Below are positions 11,649 through 23,878 of a DNA stretch of 64,000 nt, in pieces. A model generated the notes under the pieces. That model did not search any database and was not told the DNA's origin. It saw only the letters and a list, made by a program, of their open reading frames with translations. Position 1 is the first letter of the stretch, and each line of letters opens with the position of its first letter. Source of the DNA: Podospora pseudoanserina. Its lineage: Eukaryota > Ascomycota > Sordariomycetes > Sordariales > Podosporaceae. The stretch spans positions 310,001-374,000 of the forward strand of contig NC_085921.1 in assembly GCF_035222485.1 (NCBI RefSeq), in the 5' to 3' direction. A program made the translations under genes and the position numbers.

Positions 11649-14381
11649 TCACCCGGCAACCTGCTTGCCCTTGTCCTTCGGTCCCTGGCCCCTATCCGAT
11701 TTCTCCCCTCCCCGTTTCTCCATCTCCGCCCCATCATCTTTTTGACCCTCGTTGCCACCGTCCCCAGCTTCAACTCCGCTCCCTGACAACCACCTCTGCA
11801 GGCCCACGGACGCGTCCATAACCCCGCCGCACAGCTCCCAATTCTCCATCCCGATTTGCAGCAAGCTTACGTTCAACATGCCCTTGACAAAGTGCCCGTG
11901 GTTGTTCGAGTCCTGTTCCTGGGTGCTCGACGACGACACAAGAGGCAGCAGAATCCAGTTGAACACCCCGAGGAGGGACCGCCACGTGGACAGCGGCACC
12001 TTCCATGTGGTCCTCCAAAGTTGTAGGTGCTCCGCCGGTGTTACAATCTGCTTGAAGGGACGGCGGAGCATGATGGCTCGGCTGTAGAGGATGGCGGCGA
12101 GCCGGACCGACTGGTAGATGTAATCTGGAGGATCCGACGGCATCATCGCCGTGGAGTGTGTGGACGAGGCTGCAGCTCGGGCTGGCGATGGTGAGCCGTC
12201 GAGGCGCAGCACGCTGGAGTGTTCGTCGCCTGGCAGTTGCATGGGATGAACAGGAAGTGGAGAGTGTTGCTGCTGCTTCAGACCAAGAGGCCGACCCCTG
12301 GTGCTGCTGTGGTAGTCGTCTCCCAGTTCTGGACTAGGCCTGGTGTCTAATGGGCTAAACGTTGCTGAAATGGTGCTGGCGGCTGATGACGGGGCAGGAG
12401 ACGCCGCGGCTGCGGCAGTGGACAGGCGACGTAGCGCCGGGCCCTCCACGGAGAGGTTCACCATTCTTTCGTGGATCCATCCTGATGTCGTATGCACTTT
12501 TTGGAGCTCTTTCACTGTCGGCTCTTCGGGCAGCGCAAGGACGGCGGCAAGGAGGAACCGCATGTCGTCGAGGATAGAGGCCACGGCGCCGTGGGTGCGA
12601 AGGGCTTCGCCACAGGATGCAAAAGTTGCGAGTTTGGGGATAAAAGGTGTGTTGAGCGGCAGACGCAGCGGCACATGACTGTTGTCACGGAACTCAAACT
12701 CGGCGCCGCCACGCAGGAAAGGGGCCGTTTCAGAGGATAAGGCAATGGCCACATCGGCTCTATCATGGCTCTTTTGTTAGCCCAGAGTTTTCTGAGCACA
12801 GAAAAGATCCCGGATGCCAAAATACTTACGTGATGGCAAGCTTGCTGATCAGCCCGTGTAAACCCAGGGTACGAAATCCGCCTCGGACCCTGATCATCTC
12901 TCGCAAGCCGCTCAAGTGGGCACGCAAGTCGCCTTCGTTTCCCCAGTGCCTGCGGTGTATCAGTACGGTTAGCAAAATGACAACCGTCGGAGTCATCAGC
13001 CGGACTTACCACTCGTTGAGAACAAGCTGAACGACACCCGTGATCCCCTCGTCGCTGGTAGACAGTTGCGAGCTGAGATGCATGTTGACGAGCTCAAATA
13101 CTTGGCTTTTCTGCGCCATGGCCGCCGTGAGATCAACATGTCCAGAATCGGCGAGGAAACACGCAGCTGTGTAGACACCGACACGCTGTAGGAGCCGCGA
13201 CTGAATACAGTATGGAACATAATACTTGATGTAGGGGTTCGACGCATCTGGGTTCCCATCTAACGATGCCTTGAACTGGGAAATGAGGTTTATATCTGGA
13301 AGAAGAGCCATAAACAATCAGCACACCGGATTGAAAATGGCACCAGGACTACATTTGTGAGTAGAAGCCGCTTAAACCTACAGACCGCAAACAGATCAGC
13401 ATCCTCTAGAATAGGCGGGTGCCTGGATATGTCCCATAGTATGTTGCTGTCGCCAGACATGCTCGGAGGTAGGGGTGAGCTGTTTGCCCACCCGCTGCTT
13501 TCCGAGTCCCATCCCCCTCCTCCCCACGGATGAAGCCCCTGCCCTCCTGGGTAGTAGGCACGAAGGGTTTTGACGACACCATGGACAGCCGCGGCGTGTT
13601 GCGTACAGCCTTCTTCGCAGGCTGATAAGTGGGAGTAGAGAAAGCTGCGATCAGTGCTCCAGGCGTACTGGGGAGTTGACGGTGCCGTGGGAGAGTGTCC
13701 CAGTGTGTCGAATCCGGGCCAGCCAGCAAGAGGACCCGTTACCTCTTGCCCTGGCGTTCTGGGCCATGGCGAAGCGAGAGGAGAAGGCTGCCTTGGGGGT
13801 ATCGAAGAGGGCCTGATGTTTTCGACCCGGTAAAGACCAGGGCTCAGAGGTGGTGGTAGAATGGAGATGGAGAAGGCAGGCGGGTGTGTTGCTCCCGCTG
13901 CTGCGGCCGCCGCCGTTACGGCGCTCGATCGTCTACAACTTGGCTTGTAAGCAACTATCATGGTACAGACCATTCCCGTCCATGTGATGCAATTGCGCAC
14001 CTGCTGTTGGGCCTGTACTCGCAGAGCGGTTGGGGGTATCTTCTCGCGCAGTTGTTGCATGGCTGGCCCTGGTTGCACTAGGAGAAACAGCCACAGAGAC
14101 ACAGTGTTAGCAGTAGCGTTTGTGACCTAAATAAGAGTGAAAGGAAGAACAGTCTGGCAGCGGCAACGGCAACGGCACTGGGACTGGCACACAGAAAGAG
14201 TGCTTGGCCTTGGCAGGCTTGCTTGCGGTGTTCTTTTCGAATGAGCGGTTAAGACATGGCATGGAAGGAAAAGACGGTGTCTCACTCTTTGCTTCCTCCT
14301 CCTGCACTCTCCACACGACGTCGTTGTTCTCTCCGCACGTGAGGGACGTGGTGGTACATTGTTTTGCGTAGGGTCGGACAT
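11649..14381 (-). CDS. Zn2Cys6 binuclear-cluster transcription factor (Fungal_trans_2 type)
   Basis: Six exons, complement(11649..12768, 12830..12949, 13010..13295, 13382..13932, 14001..14077, 14286..14381), 749 residues. The introns are 208, 68, 86, 60 and 61 nt counting from the 5' end. The first intron splits the zinc cluster: exon 1 ends TSCGECRRRKQR, and exon 2 opens CNQGQPCNNCARR, giving C-x2-C-x6-C-x5-C-x2-C-x8-C at residues 23-51. A Pro/Ala-rich region follows. The middle and C-terminal part (SQFKASL, NEWHWGNEGDLRAHL, REMIRVRGGFRTLGLHGLI) fits the fungal-specific regulatory domain PF11951. The protein should bind CGG-containing promoter sites in the nucleus. The target pathway is unknown. 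The neighbouring MATE gene is a possible but unproven target. The 3' part (after residue 500) is low-complexity and acidic/Lys-rich at its end. Confidence 0.9.
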
Positions 14382-17137
14382 TACGGGTATGCTGTGCTGG
14401 ATGAGAAGCTTATTGACGGCGACACGGCCGTCAATCTCTGCATTGGCAAGGGATGATGGCTGGTTGTAGGGCTGACTTATAACGCTCCCTCTTCTTTGGG
14501 ACCAGCTTTGCAAAGGGCCGAGATGGGGTCGTCGGGCTCGTTTATGCAAGCCTTCGGCGCTGGGAGCACTCGTTGGGATTAGCGTGTTGAGATGCCAGCC
14601 GAGCTGGTTGTGGGCAAGGGGTGACTGGGTGGTATAAGGGACGAGGTAAAAAGGTGTGTTGCCCCGCGGCTCCAGACTGGGAGACATGAGGGAGGGAGGT
14701 AGTATTGAGGATGGCAGCTGTGAGCGAACACTCCTGATAAGAGGATGAGCACGAGTAGCCAGACCGCAAACCTTTGCCTCGTGGAAGGTTCTATGGACTG
14801 GTCCACGATGTGATGAAAGGTCGTGCGCGAAGCAGATAGACTTGGAACGACCAACTCTTTATGCTTCGTCTGAGGCCTCTCTGTGTGTACGAGAAAAGAA
14901 GAGGAGTATTCTTGGAACATGGAAACAGAAGAGAACAGAAGGTAGGGCTGAAGGAAAACATTTCTTACATTCGCGTGGGCGTATATGTGCCGGATGAACA
15001 ACAGCCATCCACTTCCCAGGGACATAGAAAGTGTATTGATGGCGGTGCTGCTGGGCTGGGGTCAAGTGGCTGCTGGGACCCTTCCTACACGCACATTTTT
15101 GTATTCGGGACCATGTGTGTATATGTAAACAACCAAGTAGGTACTCTGGTACATGGCGGTGAGTGATTTGTCCGGATAGCAAAAGGCGGCTCTCTCTGTG
15201 AATGACGCACCGGCGGCCAGGGATAAGGGGACATCTCAAGATGGAGCAAGATGCCAAACTTCCCATCCTTTAATCTGGCTAGTGCGATACAAACAGGCTA
15301 GGCTCCTCGTATATTTGAGGGCGGCAGGTTCTGGGTACTCTTCTGGCACTAATGGAGCGAAGCCAGGCAATTGTGGCCTCTGTGGTGTCCAGCCAGACAA
15401 AGGAGAGATGGGATTCTGGAGTCAGACCTGTTCATGAGGGTGTGAAGTCGTCCTGATCACCATATGACCAAATCGAGCGTGCTTTGCGGCGAATGTTGTG
15501 ACACCAAGCACCTGTCTGTCCCAAAGCCCCTCGTTGCCTATGCTCCCTGGCGAAGGTGACATTGATCCGATCTGGGTTCCCTGATAGACCAACCTGGTGG
15601 ATGGCTGGTCCCTGAATTGCAGGCCCTGTGAGCGGAGGATGCCGTTCACCCTCTGGTGCAAGGGCGACGGCGTGGCGTCGGCTCTGAAACAAGGAGCCAG
15701 CTTTCTCGCTCTGGCAGTCACATCTCCGGAAATGCCTCCGTCCAGTAGCCATCATGCAACGAGATGCCAGCCAGGAGCTGGCAGTCACAGGGCTAGGCAG
15801 GGCTGCAGGACTTGAAAGGTGCCCAATGACGCAAGATAGTAAGACCTCGACTCTCACTTTCCGGCTTGTGGAGAGTGGGCGAATAGAAACCAGAAGCAAT
15901 AGTTCAAGGCCAGTAGTCCATCAGAGTCAAACACAGCGCCTCGATGCGGCGTGGTCTGATGCAGAGCAGAATATTGTAGCTCAACCGTCGTTCCTTGACC
16001 CATCATCATCTGAGTTGCCCACCAGCACCCAATAATCTAACCCAACCCCGCACGTCCCGCACACAGGATACGTGCAGCCACAAAGCAGCGGGTAGTAGCC
16101 AATGGAGTGGTCAAAGATGGGGTCGAGTTCGATTCCAGCTTGCCAGAGCCCCCAGGGCTGGCCTGGTAGTGCCGACCGGCTGAAGGCTTGGGTATTTAGG
16201 AAACGCGGGGTCAGCGTTTGAGAGTGCTGCCAGCCCATCTAGGTAGGTAAGATGGGCTTGCAAGAGCGGACTATTGCTCTCACATCCAAACGATTCACTG
16301 GTGATAACTCAAGATCTGGCGAGGCAGTGCCCGCCAGCACGTCGGATGGTGTCAACCCTTTGGTCCGGACGGCGGCCTCCGCACCTGACTAGAGTAGACC
16401 GAGGTCGGTCTCGATCGTCGCGATGGATATCTGATGTAGTTCATGGGTTCATGGGTTTATGCCTGTCGAAATAGAGTTGGAGAATTGTGACGTAGCCTGA
16501 GCTTGATGTCCCTAAGCCTGGTGAGCTTGGCTGACTTAGGGCCAACCATCCTATGTACAGGGGGTCAAAGTGCTGCCAGCCTACTGGTTAGCCTATCGGT
16601 CCTGGGCATTCTTGGGCAGGGGTTCGGGTCTAGACTGGTCTCTCTGGTCTCTGGCCAAGTTCTGTCGTAAAAGGCTTCCCCGCGGAGCCATGGCCTACCA
16701 GGGCGGTTCCCCTTGACAGGCACCACTGACACTTGAGAGAGTACATAGGGAAGATGACCCGGTATCCATGTGCAAGCCATGTGAAATTCCGTTTGGCCAT
16801 TGAAAAGCAGTGCTAAAATTGGTATCACAACAACAGAAAATGCTCCTCCCTCCTGCGCAGTCAGTCCTGAACGCCAGCCTGTTACCCAGCGTCTTGCTGT
16901 GACAGTGTCTCCCAATATCTCCCAATATCTCCCAATGTCTCTCATTGACCCCAAAATACCCAGAAGAATTAGCATTCTATAACATATCGGATATCATTCA
17001 TCATCATCATTATCATCATTCATGGCTGCGAAAGCGGTTGGTCTTGCAATGACCACCCCTCACGTCTTCCCTCAGCTCCCCGTCCTCTCTATGTTGGGAC
17101 CGTTATCTGGCCACATAGTTTGGTTTCCTGGCCAGGT
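14382..17137. other. Long gene-free stretch upstream of the first Zn2Cys6 regulator
   Basis: About 2.7 kb with no supportable gene. It contains short tandem repeats (CTCCCAATAT near 16905; TCA triplets at 16995-17020). The minus-strand open frames at 14127-14687, 14579-15266 and 15422-15899 have no recognisable domain. It may hold a long promoter or leader for the regulator, which is a common arrangement for fungal control genes. Confidence 0.5.
16905..16942. repeat. Tandem 10-nt repeat (CTCCCAATAT)
   Basis: Three near-identical 10-nt units in a row in non-coding DNA downstream of the patatin-like gene. Confidence 0.85.
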
Positions 17138-19135
17138 TCACAGCCGGCGGTGCATCTTCATCCAGGGGGTAAGGCAGCGCAGGAGCAGCTCCTCGCCCAG
17201 AGGTTGAATGTTGCCTCTCGGGAAGCGGTGTTTTGGGAGGCAGGGGGGGGGTCCATCACGTACTGGTAATGGCTGCTGCTGTGATGGAAGCTCTTGGTAC
17301 CGTCGAGGGTAGTCATCCGCGCTCACAATAGCAATCTTGTCTGAGCCTGACGCCGTTCGGTACTGCGAGGGCGTCGGAGCATTCACCGTCAGCCGGTCTG
17401 CGTCGTCATTGTTCTGAGGCTTAGCCGGGCGACCACCTTGGGGAGGCGGCGGAGGGGCTAGAGTAGGGGCGCTCGAGTACGGCTGCGTGATGCCCAGCGG
17501 CGAAGGCGGGAACCGCTCGCCTGAACTTCTGGGGGACGGCGTGCTGACACCGGGCCTTGGAAGCATGTCGCTTCCAGACTCGTACGACTGTCGACTGGGT
17601 GTTGTGCGAGGAGGGAAGACAGGAATATCGCCTGGCAACTCAACAGCCAGAGGCATCGAGATTTCCGGCAACTTCTTTTCTTGCTCTGCGGCACTCATGG
17701 ATCCGAGACGCTCCCACCGCAACTTGGCGAAGTGAATCTTGGCCAGCTTCGATGACGCTCCCTGTACCATCTTCTGCTCCTCCTCCCTCGCCAAATAGCG
17801 CCGGGTGTTGGTACTGATTTCGGCCAGCCGGTTCCACTCATTCATGCCAAACTCTCCCACGCCCACCTCCACATTGAGCCGGTAATAATGCTCAATGTTG
17901 ACACCCCGCTTGGGCAGGTGTTCCTTTTTCATGAGCTCATGAATCTTCTCACAGCCCTCAATCTTGGCTATCAACCTCTTCCTGGCCTCGGCAAACTCCC
18001 CCATGAAGCCCTCGTACCACAAGGTCGAGTTTGTGTCACTGCTCTTTGGACGCTTTCCTGTTCCGACGCTGACAAATACGCCAACCTCACGGCCGGGCCA
18101 CTCATTCACCACTGCCTCGTCCAGAGCAGTGATGGAAGGGTTGAAGGTACCAGCGCCATCGTCGTGGAAAACCGAGTGACCGATCTGAATCGGCTTGAAA
18201 GCCAAACCGATGGCGCAGGTTGCTCTCCCAGCTTGCCAAATCTTGCAGTCAAACTCGGGAGCGGGCTCCTTTCTGGAATCGTAGGATCGCAAAAGCGCCG
18301 GAGCGCCGCCTCGTTGGGTACCTCGATATACAGCTGTAATGGCACTGCAAAGATGAAATCAGGGGTCAGTCAGCCGTGTCCGGGTGGAAACGAGGGAATA
18401 CAGAAACTACTTACGTCTTGGTCCTGTTCTCCCTCTCGTCATACAAGCGGGCGTTGGGATTGCCCCAGCGTGAGGAAATGGTGGGCCTTGCTGCCTGCGA
18501 TGTTGGGCTCTTGGCGCTGAAGCTGATCACACTCGCGTTGCTCGAATGCCTTCTCGGATAGGCAGCGCTCGATCGCGAGGCAGTGGACATGGGATACGTG
18601 CTGCTCGTTTCAGACAGGTCGTTGCCCTCTCGTTCATACACCGTATGCTCCCTGACACACTCCTTGATTGCCTCCTCCAGCTTGGTCGCCTTGAACAGCG
18701 TGGACCTATAAGGAATCCCAGCGATGGTCTTGTCCGTCTCAAACACCATGCGTGTCAGGCGCACATACAGTTCCTTGCATGTCTCGATATCCAGACGCAG
18801 CCTGCCAAGCATCAAGGCGATGAGGCCACCAGTGCCAGTGCCAACAATGAGGTCAAAATGATCACATGGCTTAGGTATCTCGGATCGTTTGGGGGCCCGA
18901 CCTTCGATTTCGACGAACGTCCGGTGCATCAGCTCTTGCAGGATCAGGAACATGGAATAGCCGCGAACACCTCCACCATCTAGAGGCCCCAAAAGACGGC
19001 GTTAGTATGCTATGCTTGCAACCTTTGCGCTGCGCGCACGCAGGCTAAGAAAGGGCCGGCCATCAACATACCTAGTGATAAGATGCGCAGGGGCGGACCT
19101 TTGGTGGTGTCCTTGCGCCTCAGGTGGGAGTCCAT
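17138..19135 (-). CDS. Patatin-like phospholipase-family protein, probable pseudoenzyme
   Basis: Three exons, complement(17138..18344, 18415..18979, 19072..19135), 611 residues; introns 92 and 70 nt. Exon 1 (MDSHLRRK...LRILSL) joins to DGGGVRGYS, completing the patatin oxyanion-hole motif. The nucleophile-elbow region reads DLIVGTGTGGLIA: the family's GTSTGG serine is glycine (codon GGC). The partner aspartate motif is kept as HDDGAGTFNPS near residue 290. Active patatins are lipid acyl hydrolases with a Ser-Asp dyad, so hydrolysis by the usual mechanism is unlikely here. A role as a lipid-binding or regulatory protein is inference. The insert between the two catalytic regions is Ser-rich, and the C-terminal 250 residues are disordered and Pro-rich. 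Splice joints and overall order are family-typical, so the gene looks intact rather than decayed. It lies head-to-head with the HAM1-like gene. Confidence 0.9.
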
Positions 19136-20189
19136 CTCCAGAATGTAGGCAGTCACTCAGAGAAACTGCAGACTAGAGAATGTGTGAGTATCGGGAAGCC
19201 TGCAAGGCCCCGAGGACTCGACGAGCCCTGAAGATGATGGCTTTGCCGCCGAGAGGCCTACAGTGGTTTGCTTGGCGCAACGACTGGGAGAGGGGGTGGG
19301 TGACGCAGGAGCTTGGGCCGGACAGGGAAGCGATCAGCCTGGAAATGCGCCACACCTGGCTTGTCTTTTTTGTCTTTTGGTGCTGTCACAAAGAGCGAGG
19401 TTGACTGAACGTTTTCTTTTGGGCTGCTGGGGAGCAGGAGGATGTTGTGTAGAAAAAGATGACCTGGATCTGTATGCGATCACTCCGATCTCAGCGCTTG
19501 CAGATAATCCGAGAGCAACAATCACGGGCGGTTGTGGCAGTGCCTGAGCGCCGAGTCCCGAGAAAGGAAGCCTTCTACCAAGTACATGGTGCACACAATT
19601 CCTGAATGGGGCCCGTGCGTTGGGGGACTTGGGTGCCTGATGACGAGGCATCTACCTATCGCCTCCTGACAATCAGGGCGCTTTAGGACGGCTCTTGTTG
19701 GGCCCGCGCAATCCGGCCACAGGAACCCGCTGCTCCGAATGCACAAGGCTGTCATCACCTGCTCTGATTCGATGCCACGCGAGCTTCGGTGCGTGGGCGA
19801 ACAAACACATGGCTGCAAGTTGTGGCTGTGCCAAAGCATGTCTTAAAGACAAGGGATGAGGTGGGAAGGGAATGAGGCCTTTCCTAATGTCAAAAAGAGT
19901 CTCGCACCTCGGTCATTTAGAACCGAGCCATCTGAAAAGGCTCTTGTTGAAAGACGGGATTCCGGTGTCTCTTATTGGTCGTACCTACCATGGGCTTGTT
20001 GGGTGGTAGGTAGGCAGTTGCTAGCACAACAAGGGCAACTAGCTGTCTACGTCATCGTTTCGTTGCCCGCTATCTGTGTCACTCCTAATAGAGGACCAGA
20101 TCCATCGTGAACAGGTTCAACACAACCTTCACTTCTGCATCTCCTGGGCATCCCCGACTGCTTGATTCTACTCTGCCCAGTCAGCCGTC
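19136..20189. other. Bidirectional promoter region between the patatin-like and HAM1-like genes
   Basis: No gene supported. The two flanking genes are divergent and share about 1 kb of upstream DNA, which may coordinate them. It includes a TAGGTAGG word near 20007 and a TCCTACC-type word near 19983. Confidence 0.5.
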
Positions 20190-22496
20190 ATGCTTTCGTC
20201 TTGCTTTGGATCTGGCCGGCGCCTGTCAGACGAGCATGAGCCGCTGCTGCCCCAATACGATGACACCACCTCGCTGCAGAGACAGCTGCACCAGAAGCTG
20301 CACACGTACCAGATGCTTCGAGCTCTATCCAAAGGTTTCATGCCCTCAAACGAGCAGACCATTGTGAAACTCAGAACCCTTCTCGCTGCCGACATCCTCA
20401 ATCCAGATCTCGACACAACGGAGCTGAGCGACTCGGGCCAAGCGCTGGTGCATTACAGCAAACAGTTTGTCCACCAACTCATTGAGCTCCTCCAACACAA
20501 GAACAGCAATGATCAGATTCAAGATTTTATCTGGTACTTGACCAGGGCGAGGGTCTCGGTGGACATGGAGCACATCGCTGAACAGGCAGCCAAGGCAAAG
20601 GCCAAGGCTGACACAGCAGCAGGTTTGTTGGAGAATCTGGTCGATTTCCACACCAGTGCTTGCTCGGCCAACTGACACATTTATTCTTGAATTTTAGCTT
20701 ACAAGAGCCTTCAAACCGTGGGTTCCCTGCTTCTCACAAATTCGGACTTTCGCCTGTTCCTCACAGATCTCAACTTGGTTGCCCGCGAGGTGTTCAAAGA
20801 CACCGCCTTTGCCCTTTCCGAGGCTTCGAAAGAAGCGGGTAAAAGTCTTGAACCGTCTTCTCAGGAGCAGGAATCCTTGAAGGCACCGGGGAAGGATGCG
20901 CAGACACCGCCAAGCAAAGAAGACCTCTTGAACCAGGCCTCAGAGATTACCCAGGTGCTCACCGGGAGCACGTCTACCGTAGTTGAGGGAGCCGAAAACA
21001 GTATCATCAGCAAGCTCCAAGGTGATGAAAAAGACACCATGCTTTTTCGGTTGAAGCAGGCCGTGTTGAAGCTTAGAAAACGACGCGACTATTCCGACTC
21101 TGTTTCGACCCTCTCACTACTGCTCAAGCGCTATGCCATGGTTTACTCACGCATTGCTCGCGACACTCTTGAGGCGGCTGACCAAGACGTTGACCGGAAT
21201 CCGGAGACGGACCGAGCGCTGAAAAACTTCTGGCTGTTCATCCGATCATTCGGGGATGCCGAGGAGTGGGAAGAGCTGGAGCGGCGCTTCAGGGACCTTA
21301 TGGATCATGGCCAGAATGACCCGGACTTTGAAGACCTGATTCAGCAACTAGGAAACGCACTCCAGGAAATGTTTACAGACGCAGCCTTCTTCGACCACGC
21401 CGAGGAGAGGTTCCAGGCATTACGGGTCAGGTCGAGACAACTTGTCTCGGGGTCATCTTTACGGGACGACATTGACGGACTTCTTGCTCAGGTGCAGTCA
21501 ACCTTTCAGTTGGTCATCAGAGACAAGGATGTTGCCAATCTCATCAAAACCGCAACCACCATCGGCAAGATTCTTTCCCCCAAGCACCAATATGCCAATA
21601 CAGATTTGCTGACGGATTCGATCAATGTTTTTGTGCCACTGCTCATCCAGTCAATCAGTTACATCCCGATACCCAGGCTTGAAATCTCAACACCGCAGCT
21701 CGACTTGTTGCTTGAGAATCTCATCTTGGAACCCGGCATCACGGTCAATCATTCTTCATTTTTCCCATATAAGCTCCGAGTTGAGACCTTCAATGACTTG
21801 GAGATCCGCAAGGCGCGCTTTCGGACAACTTCGGCGATAAAGAGCCTGATGCGCATCAGGATTGATGGATTGTCCATCAAGGCCGAAGAGGTAGGGTTCT
21901 GGCTCCGGGCGCACACAGGGCTCTTACGCCTGGTGGATGAGGGAATTGCTTCGTTTGAGCTTGACGAGCGAGGTCTGGATATCCAGCTCGACGTGGAGGT
22001 TGGGAGAGACAGACTTGAGAAGATACTCTCTCTAAGGGGGGTAAGGGTGCGCATCCACAAACTCAACTGGACCCTGCGGAGAAGTAGGTTCAGTTTTCTG
22101 GCATGGCTCATGAAGCCACTCCTCAAACCCCTTATTCGCAAAACCATCGAGATGCAGATCGCCTCGGCCATCAAGGATTCACTGCACTTTGCCAACCGGG
22201 AACTCTTGTTCGCACGGGAAAGACTCCGTGCGACACGTATAGCTGATCCTGATGACTTGCGGACTTTTTTCAAGGCTGTTTTGGCAAGACTTACACCCCC
22301 TGACGACCCAGATCTCTACGCTCGTGTCGGTGTCGGCGAGCCAGGCCAAGGTGTTTTCGAAGGAGTTTACGCGCCTGGTAGCATCGTCAAATTGTGGAAG
22401 GAAGAGGCACAACAGGCACCACAAAGGATCCGAGAAAATGAGAGAGACGGGTGGCGCAATGATGTTTTCGATGTCCACGCCAGACTTTTGGGGTGA
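20190..22496 (+). CDS. HAM1-like / DUF4449 family protein (possible lipid-binding TULIP-type fold)
   Basis: Two exons, join(20190..20622, 20698..22496), 743 residues; 75-nt intron with GTTTGT donor and TTTTAG acceptor, join TAA-AYKSLQT. The N-terminal part is helical, starting MLSSCFGSGRR with a Cys that could be lipidated. The middle has long charged helices. The C-terminal third (from about residue 460: ISYIPIPRLEISTPQLDLLLENL, then FNDLEIRKARFRTT, WLRAHTGLLRLVDEG, LRGVRVRIHKLNW) fits the HAM1-like C-terminal domain, which has been compared with BPI/TULIP lipid-binding proteins. These proteins are widespread in filamentous fungi and poorly characterised; a role at a membrane surface is inference. 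The start ATG lies shortly after a pyrimidine-rich leader. Confidence 0.88.
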
Positions 22497-23235
22497 AGGG
22501 GTGTATTACTCATGGTCTGCTTGTGTCTTGGATCCTCTTCACTTGTGTCACGATAAGGGTTGATGACACACCTTCAGTGAGTAGTCAACGTGATGCAAAA
22601 TATTCATAACACTCTCAGCAAAATGCGCTTGATGTTCTTGCACGTGCGTTTTACTCGACATCTGATCCGGGATGTAAAGCATGTCTTGGGCTATGACATC
22701 ATAACTGGGGGTTCACTGGGCGCATATGGCTGGACGCCATTCGTGGTTCTTGGCAGCAGTCAGCTGAAGCCGAGTGGCTCAATCAAGAAACCAATATCGA
22801 ACAGGCCTGTTCTCAGTGGCTGGACTGGCCAAGCTGCACGCTTTGAAGTGAAAACAGGGTCCTGTTCGTTTCAACGGTGGTGGTGGTCCGGCCTACCCAA
22901 ACAAGTGACGTGGTTCAAGGAGCTGGGCGCTTCTGGTTTGAAGTCATCGTCAACAGCTAGGTCTTAATCGCGTCAAAAAACATGGTCAGAAGGGGGGGCG
23001 GGAATGACGAAGAACAAAAAGACTACCAAAAGAGCCAAGTGCTGTCCGGTGCCACGACATAACGTGTAGCAGTATATAGCCCAACGGTGAGCCGTAGGTT
23101 CCTCATCGATCTGCCTCCATTCTCTAGTCCTGTAATATTCAACAGCAACGACGGCTTACCCTGCCCATCCGCTGATAGATATCCCAAGCAGCAACCGTTA
23201 CGCCCACTCGCGCTACTAGCCTAGCCCAACTCAAC
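22497..23235. other. Intergenic between the HAM1-like and MARVEL genes
   Basis: No gene supported. The last 150 bp, rich in C and A and ending at CTCAACATGG, look like the 5' leader of the MARVEL gene. Confidence 0.5.
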
Positions 23236-23878
23236 ATGGCGCTACCCGAGATCGCCTCCATCATTCTGCGGCTGGCAGAGCTGGCGTTTGCGGCCGTTGT
23301 CGCAGGCTTGAACGGCGACTATCTACACTCAGTTCGCGGCGCTTCCTCGTGGGATTTGGGACGACACATCTACACTGAAGTTGTTGCGGGATTGTCCATT
23401 TTGTTTGCCATTATTTGGCTGTTTCCCTTCAGCTCCTCGTTTATCCATTGGCCGGCCGATCTGTTCTTCAGCATCCTGTGGTTTGTGGCCTTTGGTCTAT
23501 TGGTGGATTGGCTGGATGGTTCTTGCGGGTATGTATCATTGCTTAGACTTGTTTCGACCTCTCCGGGGCCAAAATGGATTAAAGCTAACTCTTCCTCAGA
23601 CGGGTTTTCGACTGGACCAACCTCTCATTCCAGGACACTGCATCCTGTGCCCAGTTCAAGGCCGTAGTCGCCTTTTCCTTCTTGAGTGCCATCTGCTGGC
23701 TAGCCAGTGCCATCGTCGGGTACGTTTACCACTCATTGTTTCCCATACATTTTGTTAAAGGCAATCGACTAACACGAGGGGTCGTAGTTTCTGGTGGGTT
23801 CGCCGCAACACTCGTGTTCGTCACACCACCACTGCACCCACCTACCGTCGTCGCCGTTGGTATCGCTCTCGCGTTTAA
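23236..23878 (+). CDS. Small MARVEL-domain membrane protein
   Basis: Three exons, join(23236..23528, 23600..23719, 23788..23878), 167 residues; introns 71 and 68 nt with GTATGT and GTACGT donors. ATG context (AACATGG) is good. Four hydrophobic segments are visible: around residues 5-25, 48-65, 72-92 and, in exon 2, AFSFLSAICWLASAIVGFWW. The loop after the third carries DWLDGSCG...FDWTNLSFQDTASCAQFKA, with a pair of cysteines typical of fungal MARVEL proteins. The C-terminus is a short basic tail (TYRRRRWYRSRV). MARVEL proteins act in membrane apposition and vesicle or plasma-membrane microdomains; Nce102-type eisosome proteins are one fungal example. The specific role is unknown. The protein exists only in the spliced model; no single frame shows it. 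Confidence 0.87.

Noticed and set aside
16080-16150. Possible tRNA (B-box-like GAGTTCGATTCCA after TAGCCAATGG)
   Set aside because: The flanks do not form a T-arm or acceptor stem.
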